A stretch of DNA of 64,000 nucleotides from positions 1 to 64,000 of the forward strand of contig JAMASS010000005.1 of the NCBI GenBank assembly GCA_024761205.1. The letters run 5' to 3'. The DNA is from Limisphaerales bacterium. Its GTDB lineage: Bacteria; Verrucomicrobiota; Verrucomicrobiia; Limisphaerales; AAA164-E04. The notes under the pieces are model-generated. The model was not told the origin of the DNA. It searched no databases and saw only the letters and a list, made by a program, of their open reading frames with translations. This document shows positions 1-8,165 of this stretch, one piece after another (positions within the stretch are counted from its first letter, which is position 1; every line of letters starts with the position of its first letter). A program made the translations under genes and the position numbers.

Positions 1-2
1 CT

Positions 3-212
3 CGCGCACGGGAAACTCTTTACTTCTACGGCCCCCAACGACAGGAAGAGGCGAAGGCGGACATCGAGGAATTCCGCGTTTCCGATCTTCACAAAATGGG
101 CCAGGCCACGCTGGAGGAAGTGAACGCAGCTAGGGAGCGGTCTCTGGAGGCTCGAATCGCTGAACTAGACGCCGAGTTTGACGCTGGGGAAGCAGCTGCC
201 GAAACTCCCTAG
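3..212 (+). CDS. C-terminal end of an unknown protein (5' truncated by window)
   Basis: An open frame enters at the left edge and ends at the TAG at 210-212, giving about 69 residues. The tail is strongly charged and probably helical, with many Glu, Ala and Arg, and has no membrane segment. No domain is recognisable in this short piece. A strong rho-independent terminator 50 bases further on supports it as the real end of a transcription unit. Function unknown; the rest of the gene lies outside the window. Confidence 0.55.
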   Translation, partial: RARETLYFYGPQRQEEAKADIEEFRVSDLHKMGQATLEEVNAARERSLEARIAELDAEFDAGEAAAETP

Positions 213-262
213 AGTCATGCGGACTCGGGGGCATTGAACCGCCCGCTCTTCTCAATCTTCCA

Positions 263-294
263 GCCAAGCTTTCCCTTGAAGCTTGGCTTTTTTG
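263..294 (+). terminator. Rho-independent terminator
   Basis: A perfect 9-bp stem (GCCAAGCTT at 263-271 pairing with AAGCTTGGC at 279-287), a 7-base loop and a run of six T at 288-293. It follows the truncated plus-strand gene directly and is the cleanest terminator near the left edge. Confidence 0.85.
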
Positions 295-338
295 TTGGTT
301 AGGGTTTTGGGGGGCGGCAACTTTCCGGCGTTGCCGTG

Positions 339-1251
339 TTACGCCAGGAATGCTTTGACGGGTTGATGGTTTTCCATGCCCCTCAAGCAGAAATCCAGGC
401 CGCAGAAACGGAACGACAGGCGCGAATGATTGATGCTCAGACAGTGAAGGATTGTTGCTACGCGTCGTGGACATGGACCGGGTTGATCGACGACGTGAAA
501 GCCCAACTCGTCCGTCGCACCCATTTGAAAGGCGGCTTTTAATGCCGCCCCGGCGAACCTCATGGTGAAGGTTTGCGGATGATGGTCACGGCCTTGGGAG
601 CGACCAAAAACCGCGCTGGCTTCCACCATCGGTGTGCGCCCGAATTCGCCACCCCAGACGACGAGCGTTTCATCCAACATCCCGCGCTGTTTCAGGTCGT
701 GAATCGATGCCGCGCCGGCTTTGGTCGGTTTGTCGACACTGTGTTCGGATACCTCCTCCAACGCCACAGTGATGACCCCCAACCCCGCGGGATAAAGTTG
801 AACGCCCGTGGACGCTGTGCTCAGCCAATCGACGCGTCAGCAAGCAACTGTTCGCAAATCTCGCCTTGGCATCGCCAGGCTTTGCGCCATGCACATCCAA
901 GGTTTTGCGATTCTCACCCGAAAGGTTCATCAATTCCGGCACGTGCGCTTGTAGGCGAAAGGCCATTTCGTAAGCGTTGGTGCGCCCGGCGATTTTGGAG
1001 CCGCCCGCAACATCAAGCCGCTGTTGATTGAGTTCGCAGATGACATCGAGCGAATCGCATTGCGCCCGCCTCGTAGCCGTCCAGGATTGGAGACGTGCAA
1101 GATGGTGTCTCCTACGAGCGAAACGACACGCCTTGGTGGCTTGAGGGAAGGAAGCCGGAACTCCACAAGGCCGCGACACCATTGAGACTCCCGCCGCTCT
1201 TGAGCACGACGAAGGACGGCAAGTCACTAAATAGCTAATCGTTGCGATCAC
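339..1251 (-). pseudogene. Decayed DUF1501 (sulfatase-like) protein gene
   Basis: On the minus strand several frames together spell the C-terminal half of a DUF1501 protein, a secreted family abundant in Planctomycetes and Verrucomicrobia. Frame 339-782 contains the hallmark stretch HDLKQRGMLDETLVVWGGEF followed by GRTPMVE, RDHHPQTFTM and an ATDELGFH-like part. Frame 670-1251 carries AYEMAFRLQAHVPEL and a Leu/Arg-rich segment that belong upstream of it. A third frame (930-1166) has GDTILHVSNPG. No single frame covers the domain and the N-terminal half is missing, so at least two frameshifts and a truncation are needed. It is the first of a run of broken genes to about 3,190. Confidence 0.82.
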
Positions 1252-1255
1252 AGCG

Positions 1256-1476
1256 GTAAAAATTTCCTCCTGACGGATTCTAAGTCCAACCGATGAAGCT
1301 TTTTCACAAGCGGCTCGAGTGTTTTAGTCGTGATGTTGATAATAAAAGCGGCAGGGAAGTCCTTCGTGCCGGAACCAACGAATGGCCTCTCGAACTCCGT
1401 CGGTCACTTGGTCACCAACATAGCGCACGCCGTCCATATCCAACAGCAGTCACTTGATGGTTCCGTTCAGTTTCAT
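1256..1476 (-). pseudogene. Decayed HAD-superfamily IIA hydrolase fragment
   Basis: Starting from an ATG at 1476 on the minus strand, the frame reads MKLNGTIK, hits a TGA, then continues LLLDMDGVRYVGDQVTDGV and REAIRWFRHEGLPCRF. A one-base shift is then needed to go on with FIINITTKTLEPLVKKLHRL. This matches the N-terminus of HAD-IIA phosphatases (LDLDGVLYVG..., then the NTT motif), the family of phospholysine phosphohistidine phosphatase-like enzymes. Only about 75 residues remain, with a nonsense codon and a frameshift. It is too short and broken to be listed as a gene by ORF length. Confidence 0.75.
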
Positions 1477-2130
1477 CACCGACGCCACTCGCTTTAATTA
1501 TAATATAGTTCACTAGACCGACCTGACAAGGACATCTCCGGAGGCGGGCAATCTGATTTAGAAACGGGGAATTACCGAGTGTCATTGGAAATGGTACAAC
1601 CACAGCGTACTTCCCCACACGAGGCAGGCCAAAGCAGTGAGGTGGAGCAAGTCGCCCTCCAGTCTCGCTTTCTCCCGCCCAAGGAGACTCTCCCGTCCCC
1701 GGACCGAGAAATCTCCGAAGCGAGAACCCGAACTGACCGCGGCGAAAACCGCAGCCCCCGGCAGCGCTTTCACCATCAAAACCGCCGCTGCACCCCGGGG
1801 CTCGAAACTCGGCTGGAACTGGCGCTGCGAAAGGTTCAACACTCCTTGGAAAAATCCCATCGACCAACACCAAATCAAGGACCTCAGCCTCGCGTCGGCC
1901 GCCGAGCGCGTCGGCGAGGCGTGCCATAACACTCAACGGATCCAACGAAACTCCCCCCCGCCCGGGATCCCAGCCCCTTCGGCAGCGTGCTCAACCCAGC
2001 AGCGCCATAAAATCTCATTCCAATTGACCGCTCTATAGACCGAACCCGGCTCAGGGTTTCCCCACCTTTGTTGCGAACGGACAAGGACTTGCGTTTCACT
2101 CACGATTCTGTTGGCGTTAGTGCTCGATAG
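1477..2130. other. Gene-free stretch with no recognised gene
   Basis: This 650-base stretch lies between two relics. It contains overlapping open frames of up to 177 codons on both strands, but their products are Arg/Pro-rich and low in hydrophobic residues, which suggests chance open frames. No family was recognised in any frame. Given its neighbours it may hold a further gene too decayed to identify. Confidence 0.4.
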
Positions 2131-2560
2131 ATGAAATCGACCCCTGTGATCCGCCAAGTGCTAAGGAGTAGCGTCACCACCACTTAGCGCCGACACAAAA
2201 AACCACGCGCCGCCGTTACCGCAGTCCTCCGAGATGACACAGCGGACAGGGCACTTTTGTTCATCAAGCGAAGCCAAAAAGATGGCGACCTTGGTCCGGA
2301 CATCTCGTCTTCCCCTGCGGCCAGATTGAGGACTCGGGCCCTCAGCAGCGCAGCGGCAACGTGCGAGACCCGAGAAGAGTTAGGACTCACCCCCCACCAG
2401 ACGACTCCCTAGGGCATCTCGAGACACTCACCGGCGCACGCTTCCTATTGTCGCCTCGGCCTACATTTTTCGCATCGATGGCGATCCGGTCTTCACTCTC
2501 AGCAACGAAGTTCAATCCGCTTTTGGGTTCCGCTCAATACCCTCATCGATCCCCATTGAC
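2131..2560 (+). pseudogene. Decayed NUDIX hydrolase (CoA pyrophosphatase-like)
   Basis: From the ATG at 2131 the frame meets a TAG at 2185, then reads RAAVTAVLRDD...ALLFIKRSQKDGD, as in the N-terminus of CoA-type NUDIX hydrolases. One base is then missing: the neighbouring frame continues GHLVFPCGQIEDSGP, the start of the NUDIX box. The box is finished in yet another frame as ATCETREELGLT. After about 2,450 the sequence IVASAYIFRIDGDPVF and then FWVPLNTLIDP needs two more shifts. A premature stop and about four frameshifts make it a clear pseudogene. The catalytic REXXEEXG core (RETREELG-like) is still visible as ETREELG. Confidence 0.8.
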
Positions 2561-2587
2561 AAACACGCTACACACTGAAACCCGTCA

Positions 2588-3185
2588 AAAAATGGTTGAA
2601 TGCTTGCCTTGAACACTTTCAGGGCCTCGATTGCATGATCGGCAAACAACCGGACGTCGGCATACTCCTTGTCCGCCACGTCCGCTGATTCGACCGGTAG
2701 ACCGCGATTGGGTTTCTGCGTTTACACTGAGTTCTCCCGATGAAGCCACTGATTCTCCGTAAGCGAGTAATGCGTTGACCGACATGGATGCACGGGGGGA
2801 CAAACCAGCCATGAGCGTTGTCCAAGGGACGATGGAAGACTTTTCCCAGCGACAAGGCTTTGCAACCGTGGGCCTTAAAAATGGATATTGAAGGTGACGA
2901 TGCCCACTGCATCCCGTTCCGCCCAAGACAGGTAGTCGACAAGACAATTGTGAGCCGGCCAAAACCCCGGTCATCAACGCCGCACGAGAAGCGGCACAGG
3001 TCGGCACCATGCAATAAGCCTCTCAAACACCGTTCCCGGACGCAGCGAGTCGATCGGATATGCGGTGAATGGATGTGTTGCTGACATAAACAACCCAGCT
3101 CGGGCCGCAGATCATCAACCACTAGAAACAGAACGTTAGGACGCGCCTCGGCGATCGTCGCTACTTCCAAAACAACCGTCAACAA
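2588..3185 (-). pseudogene. Decayed sulfatase gene (iduronate-2-sulfatase-like)
   Basis: The minus-strand frame from 3185 begins with a hydrophobic leader and then EARPNVLFLVVDDLRPELGC, the metal-binding start of type I sulfatases. The reading then shifts: the overlapping frame 2585-3010 carries CAASRAALMTGVLAG, which contains the sulfatase signature with the formylglycine cysteine (CxxSR). Further shifts are needed for the remaining parts, and everything after about residue 200 is gone. Secreted sulfatases of this kind are amplified in PVC bacteria. This is the last member of the relic run at the left end. Confidence 0.8.
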
Positions 3186-3259
3186 ACGCAGATCGGCCAG
3201 TAACGCTGCCGGCCAATTCAGTTTTCATCATCACAATCTCGATTGACCTGGTTGTTAAT

Positions 3260-4198
3260 TCAAAAGCGCTTGCGGGCCACCACCACCAAATTGTCGGCAA
3301 GACCACACCTACCCAATAGCGCTTCCGTTCCATTATACAACCACCGCAACGGCGCCAACCACCAAGAGTGTTTCCAGCCTGTCGTTTTCTTCAGCAGCTT
3401 CGCTCGATCGACGTCCGGAATCCGAGCCTCCCGACGTCGCAGGTCCTGTAGGATCACAATCGGATTGAACTTCATCGTCGTCCCGCTAACGACCTCCAAG
3501 CCGGGAACCCGCTCGACAAACTCAATCAAGGTACGCCGAGAAAAATAGTTCACATGATCCGGCATGACATAGCGATACTTCACACCAAGAATTCGCGTGG
3601 CAAGGCTCTCTCGGTTTGGTACCAACACAAAGCAAAATCCACCCCGTTTCAACACCGTAGCCGCCTTGCGCAAGAACGGAAGCGGATCCGTTAAATGCTC
3701 GACGACGGCCCAAAATGTCACTGCATCGAACCGCTGATCCCCAAATTCGTGACTCAAGAACGATCCTCGAATCACTTTCACTCCCTTTGATTCGCCATAA
3801 TCCAAGGCCGGCCCCGAGACATCCATCCCCACCCCTTCATAGCCGCCGAATTCCCCCAAGCGAAACAGAAAGGCGCCCGTCGAGCACCCAATATCCAGAA
3901 TGGCTCCCCCCTGACACCACTGGCGAAAGTAACCTATCTCCCGTTTGAACCGAATCGGCGCGTAATCACTCTCCCGCTTGTCCGGGGAGAGATAGAAGTG
4001 CACCCCTAACCGATCATAAAACTTTCCCGATGCCAGATCCGCCTCCACCGGATTCACGTAGAAGATATCGCATTGCAAACATCGCCCCACATGAAGATCG
4101 CCCTTGTGCCACATCGCCTGGCTGCGATGCCCCCCGCACCCGGGACACACTCGGGAAATCCAGCCGTCTACCTCTCTTAATGAGGGCGCTTCTTCCAT
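3260..4198 (-). CDS. Class I SAM-dependent methyltransferase with N-terminal zinc ribbon
   Basis: About 312 residues from the ATG at 4198; a GTG at 4204 overlapping the upstream stop is an alternative. The N-terminus has two CxxC pairs (CPGCGGH near residue 20 and CLQCD near 40), as in methyltransferases that carry a small zinc-binding domain. The Rossmann SAM site follows as AILDIGCSTGAFLFRLGEFG around residue 100, then a Asp-containing motif II and FDAVTFWAVVEHLTDP (motif IV) around 150. The substrate is not predictable; relatives act on sugars, lipids or small metabolites. It is the last gene of the minus-strand set dtd-phosphoesterase-methyltransferase, with a 1-base overlap to the phosphoesterase if GTG is used. 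Confidence 0.82.
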   Translation of the reverse strand: MEEAPSLREVDGWISRVCPGCGGHRSQAMWHKGDLHVGRCLQCDIFYVNPVEADLASGKFYDRLGVHFYLSPDKRESDYAPIRFKREIGYFRQWCQGGAILDIGCSTGAFLFRLGEFGGYEGVGMDVSGPALDYGESKGVKVIRGSFLSHEFGDQRFDAVTFWAVVEHLTDPLPFLRKAATVLKRGGFCFVLVPNRESLATRILGVKYRYVMPDHVNYFSRRTLIEFVERVPGLEVVSGTTMKFNPIVILQDLRRREARIPDVDRAKLLKKTTGWKHSWWLAPLRWLYNGTEALLGRCGLADNLVVVARKRF

Positions 4199-4203
4199 GT
4201 CCA

Positions 4204-5058
4204 CTAAAAACGAAAGACCTCCGCTGGGTAGACCTCCGCCGTGTTCACGCCGGCGTCACGTCGCTCCTGAGGATATCCTAAGCAATGCGACACATAACGA
4301 ACGCCATCAATCACTCGATCTCGATTTCTGTGTTGATGACCGTGAACGTGAACTAAGGAATTCAGTCGACGGATTTGGCGTTCCAAGCCGGCAGTACCCG
4401 CCACTCGACTAAAATTAAAACGCGGTGCCCGATCTCCACCTTGGCGACCAAACCTTGCCTTCTCAGTGGTCGAGCTAAAGATCAGTTCCCGTCGCGGCAA
4501 AAAATGACTGAAAGAAATCGTCGGCAAAGCCTGGCTTGTAATCAGCAGCGGTTCGTTCTGTTCCAGAAAAAACCGCGCCGGATGGGTGACGTAATCCGGC
4601 CATCGAATCCGTTGCCGATCGGCCCACATGGATAACGATCCGTCCTCACCCTGCTTGGGCAGAAACAAACTGTCGGGAGACTCTTCCGGCTCCGCGTACC
4701 AGGACAACAATGGGACGATCACCGCAGCGTTGCGTCCCTCATGATCCTGAACCACCGTTGGTTCTGTCAACACGCCCAGCCTTTCGCAAAGGGCCCTCAA
4801 TACCTCAAGCCGCTGCACCGAGTTTGCCGACTCCTCCGAGCTGACCCAAAGGTCGTGATTTCCTGGCACAAAGAACACGAACTCAAAGGCATCAACCAAA
4901 GCCTCCAACACTTGAGCGACACACTCCGGGTCAGAAGCCACATCACCGGCCAACAAAAGGATTTCGTCTCGATGGTCCCCATCACAGAGCGTATGCAACC
5001 ACTCGCGGTTTTCCCGAATATCCGCGTGAAGGTCGGAGATAGCGACAACCTGAGACAT
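4204..5058 (-). CDS. Calcineurin-like metallophosphoesterase
   Basis: About 284 residues from the ATG at 5058 (GTG at 5064 possible). The metal-binding blocks of the family are in order: ISDLHAD at the N-terminus, LLAGDVASD, VPGNHDLW, and near the C-terminus VHVHGHQHRN. It should be a cytoplasmic two-metal phosphohydrolase; no signal peptide is seen. The substrate cannot be read from sequence. It starts 24 bases after the stop of dtd and runs into the methyltransferase, so the three genes probably form one transcript. Confidence 0.88.
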   Translation of the reverse strand: MSQVVAISDLHADIRENREWLHTLCDGDHRDEILLLAGDVASDPECVAQVLEALVDAFEFVFFVPGNHDLWVSSEESANSVQRLEVLRALCERLGVLTEPTVVQDHEGRNAAVIVPLLSWYAEPEESPDSLFLPKQGEDGSLSMWADRQRIRWPDYVTHPARFFLEQNEPLLITSQALPTISFSHFLPRRELIFSSTTEKARFGRQGGDRAPRFNFSRVAGTAGLERQIRRLNSLVHVHGHQHRNRDRVIDGVRYVSHCLGYPQERRDAGVNTAEVYPAEVFRF

Positions 5059-5081
5059 GCCCACACCAATAAGACCGCCGG

Positions 5082-5534
5082 CTACTCTTGCCTCTTGGAA
5101 TCGATCATAATCGTGACGGGACCGTCATTGATCAGACTCACTTGCATATCCGCCCCAAACTCTCCGGTCGGAACCGAATGACCGAGCCTAAGCTCCAACT
5201 CCCGGATGAACTTTTCGTACAAGGGAATCGCCACCTCCGGAGTAGCAGCTCGAATATACGAGGGACGATTCCCTTTCTTAGTGCTGGCATGAAGGGTAAA
5301 CTGACTGATCATCAGAACATTCCCCGAGACATCAATAAGTGACAAATTCATCTTCCCGTCATTGTCGCTGAAGATTCGCATCTGAACGATCTTGCTGCAA
5401 AGCCATCGAACATCCTCCTCCGTGTCCTCTCCCTCGATGCCAAGGAACAATAACAACCCACAGCCAATTTCTCCACGCACCACCCCATTGATCTCCACTC
5501 TGGCTTCCCTGACACGTTGTAGCAGTACTCTCAT
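5082..5534 (-). CDS. dtd: D-aminoacyl-tRNA deacylase
   Basis: 150 residues, the normal length for Dtd, which hydrolyses D-amino acids (and glycine) from mischarged tRNAs. The start MRVLLQRVREARVEI, the core motif SQFTL (in MISQFTLHAST) and the C-terminal NDGPVTI are the family hallmarks that build the active site across the homodimer. No signal peptide; cytosolic. It is the first gene of a minus-strand trio with the phosphoesterase and the methyltransferase. Confidence 0.95.
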   Translation of the reverse strand: MRVLLQRVREARVEINGVVRGEIGCGLLLFLGIEGEDTEEDVRWLCSKIVQMRIFSDNDGKMNLSLIDVSGNVLMISQFTLHASTKKGNRPSYIRAATPEVAIPLYEKFIRELELRLGHSVPTGEFGADMQVSLINDGPVTIMIDSKRQE

Positions 5535-5675
5535 ATCACCGTATCACAGGCGTAAGAAACCATCTGCTTCATACCTTGTGATCTTCGAAAGCAAGACAGT
5601 CTGGCACCCACACAACAGCAAGCAAAGCGGATATTTTTTCGTGGAATAAAACCTTGATTGCGGTATCATTCGGCC

Positions 5676-6632
5676 ATGCAAATATCATTAGGCAACCGGC
5701 CTGGTCCATCCCGGACCGAAAAATCACCCCGGAATCCACCTACGTCAATCGCCGAGAATTTCTCCGCCAACTCGGATTCGCCGGCACGGGACTTCTTGCT
5801 ACCTCGATGGTAGGATGTTCCCAAAATGACTCGTCGGTCGTCCCCACAATCACTCAAGACGTCCAAAAGTTCTACGGCAAAGGGCATTCTCACCCTCGGA
5901 ACGAGGAGTTAAACCCCAACTGGCAGCTGACCAACGAAAGAACAGCGGCCACCTACAACAATTTCTACGAGTTTACGCTGGGTAAGGATCAAGTCCACCG
6001 CATGGTCAGTACTCTGATAGTATCGCCGAGGGAAATCGACATCACCGGCGATATCAAGAAGCCTCAAAAAATCGATGCCCCTCGAAGAACGCGCCTACCG
6101 GTTTCGCTATGTTGAGGCTTGGGCCATGGTCATGCCTTGGACCGGATTCCCCCTGAACAAACTCATCGAGCGATTGCAGACCTGCCCAGAAACTAAGCTC
6201 GTCCGCTTTGAAACCTTTAACCCTTCCAGCAAAGCCCCCGGCATGACGGACCTATCCTACCCATGGCCCTACTTTGAAGAGCTCACCCTGGCTGAAGCCA
6301 TGAATCCGTTAACCTTTGTGGTGACTGGGACCTATGGAAAACCGCTGCCCAAACAACACAGCGCACCCCTGCGTATCGTGGTCCCGTGGAAGTACGGCCA
6401 CAAGAGTATCAAATCGCTCGTCCGTATTGAATTCGTAGACAAACAACCCAAGACCTTTTGGGAGGCATTATCGCCGATCGAATACCCCTTTGAATCCAAT
6501 GTCGATCCCTCCATCCCTCATTCGTGTTGGCCGCAGACGACCGGACGCACGATCGATACGGGTAATCGGGTCAAAACGAAGCTCTACAACGGCTACGCAA
6601 ACTACGTTTCGGACCTCTACCGGAAAGTCTAG
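5676..6632 (+). pseudogene. msrP: Broken msrP (YedY-type molybdoenzyme, methionine sulfoxide reductase)
   Basis: The product matches the periplasmic Moco protein MsrP, which repairs oxidised methionines. An ATG at 5676 fits the family start but needs one extra base to join the frame IIRQPAWSIPDRKITPES. Then follows a twin-arginine signal (NRREFLRQLGFAGTG) and the conserved YNNFYEFTLGKD. Near 6,070 about eight residues are missing and the frame shifts, continuing as PLEERAYRFRYVEAW from 6078. At the position of the Moco-ligating cysteine (RCVEAW in the family) the codon is TAT at 6108-6110, giving Tyr. The C-terminus (VPWKYGHKSIKS, NGYANYVSDLYR) is well kept. No msrQ partner gene follows. Two frameshifts, a deletion and a lost metal ligand indicate a dead gene. 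Confidence 0.88.
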
Positions 6633-6654
6633 CGCCTCCGCTGCTCGCCACAAC

Positions 6655-8061
6655 ATGCCTATTCCTGTCATCACCGTCGACGAGATGCGCTCATGGGAGG
6701 CGGCCACCTGGTCTGCCGGCATTCTTGAAGCCGCCGTCATCGATCAAGTCGGCCAAGCCATTGCCAACTGGCTTTTACCAAGAACTCGTTCCTCGGACTC
6801 CATCCTTGTGGTCGCCGGCAGGGGACACAACGGTGACGATGGCCGCACCGCAGCGAAATACCTTGTGGAAAGGCAACCATCCATCATCGAAATTAGCGAT
6901 CCGGCAGCGGATATCCGCCATCTGGAGGAGGCACTCACAAGGCATCCGACCGTCATCCTGGATTGCTTATTCGGCATCGGCATCAACCGAGATTTATCAC
7001 CTCAATGGTCAGCTATCGTTGACCGCATCAACCGGAGCCCCGCAACAATGATTGCGATTGATGTCCCCTCCGGCTTAAACGCTCAAACCGGACGCCCAAT
7101 GGGCAGTTGTATCGAAGCGGATTACACGCTGACCGTGGGCGCTGCGAAATCTGGAATGCTGGCTCCTTCAGCTCAACCCTTCGTGGGCTACATTCGCGTT
7201 CTTCACGACGTCGGCCTGACCGGCCTTCCCGCCCGTCACGAGATACTCTTCAGCCAGAGCGACGATTTTAGACACGTCCCGCCTCCAAGACGCGCCAGGG
7301 ATCACAAAGGTAATTTTGGGCGACTCGCCATCGGGGCTGGAAGCGTCGGCTATCACGGTGCCGCAGTCCTCGCTGGTCGAGGCGCCATGCGGGCGCAGCC
7401 GGGGCTCATCACCCTTTCAACCGCTCCAGACTGTTACTTCCCGGTTGCCGCCCAATTACAACAGGTGATGGTCAACTCATTCGGAAAAGACTGGCAGCCA
7501 CACCCCAAATCTAGCGCATTGCTATTCGGTCCCGGGTTGGCCGCTCCCAACCTTCCCAGTTTCCTGGTGGACACATTGACAGATTACTGGCGCATGGCTG
7601 ATTTCCCCGTGCTAGTTGACGCATCCGGCCTAGACTGGCTCCCCAGAGGTGACACCCACACCGACTATCCTCGGGTGATAACGCCTCACCTCGGAGAAGC
7701 CGCACGCCTTCTGGACCGTCATCCTAGGGATGTGAACGAAAACCGAGTCGAGAGCCTCCGTGAGCTTTCAGCGCAATTTGGCGGGTGTTGGGTAGTCTTG
7801 AAAGGTGCTCACAGCCTCGTCGGGCGCCACCAAGGGCCAGTCTTTGTCAATGCAACGGGAAATCCCGGACTTGCTCAAGGTGGAAGCGGAGACGTCCTCG
7901 CTGGCTTTCTAGCCGGTTTGATCGCCCAACCTCGATGTCAGGCAGATATTGAAACGACGCTCCGATTGGGTGTTTGGAAGCACGGGGAAGCGGCCGATCA
8001 ACTACAGTGGGAACGGAACAACTGGACAATCGAGGACCTCCCTCAAGCAATCCACACCTAG
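6655..8061 (+). CDS. nnr: Bifunctional NAD(P)H-hydrate epimerase / ADP-dependent NAD(P)H-hydrate dehydratase
   Basis: 468 residues from the ATG at 6655; the open frame extends further upstream but overlaps the msrP relic. The N-terminal YjeF_N epimerase half has VVAGRGHNGDDGRTAAKYL (residues ~60-80) and DCLFGIGINRDL. The C-terminal CARKD dehydratase half has HKGNFGRLAIGAGSVGYHGA, VDASGL, ITPHLGEAARLL, VLKGAHSLV and the nucleotide-binding GNPGLAQGGSGDVLAGFLAG. The enzyme repairs hydrated NADH and NADPH. The epimerase loop reads NGDDG where NGGDG is usual, a small departure. Cytosolic. Confidence 0.93.
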   Translation: MPIPVITVDEMRSWEAATWSAGILEAAVIDQVGQAIANWLLPRTRSSDSILVVAGRGHNGDDGRTAAKYLVERQPSIIEISDPAADIRHLEEALTRHPTVILDCLFGIGINRDLSPQWSAIVDRINRSPATMIAIDVPSGLNAQTGRPMGSCIEADYTLTVGAAKSGMLAPSAQPFVGYIRVLHDVGLTGLPARHEILFSQSDDFRHVPPPRRARDHKGNFGRLAIGAGSVGYHGAAVLAGRGAMRAQPGLITLSTAPDCYFPVAAQLQQVMVNSFGKDWQPHPKSSALLFGPGLAAPNLPSFLVDTLTDYWRMADFPVLVDASGLDWLPRGDTHTDYPRVITPHLGEAARLLDRHPRDVNENRVESLRELSAQFGGCWVVLKGAHSLVGRHQGPVFVNATGNPGLAQGGSGDVLAGFLAGLIAQPRCQADIETTLRLGVWKHGEAADQLQWERNNWTIEDLPQAIHT

Positions 8062-8165
8062 CCCCACCCAAGGCACCCCTTTATTCATCACCAACACAGA
8101 ATCATCTTAAAATTTCGTACAATTTTTTTCCTTTACGGAATCTTCTTTGCTATCAAACTCGCGAA

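Noticed and set aside
1412-1945. Open frames of 116-177 codons on both strands around 1,412-2,038
   Set aside because: Products are Arg/Pro-rich, mirror each other on opposite strands and match no family; they look like chance frames in GC-rich DNA.
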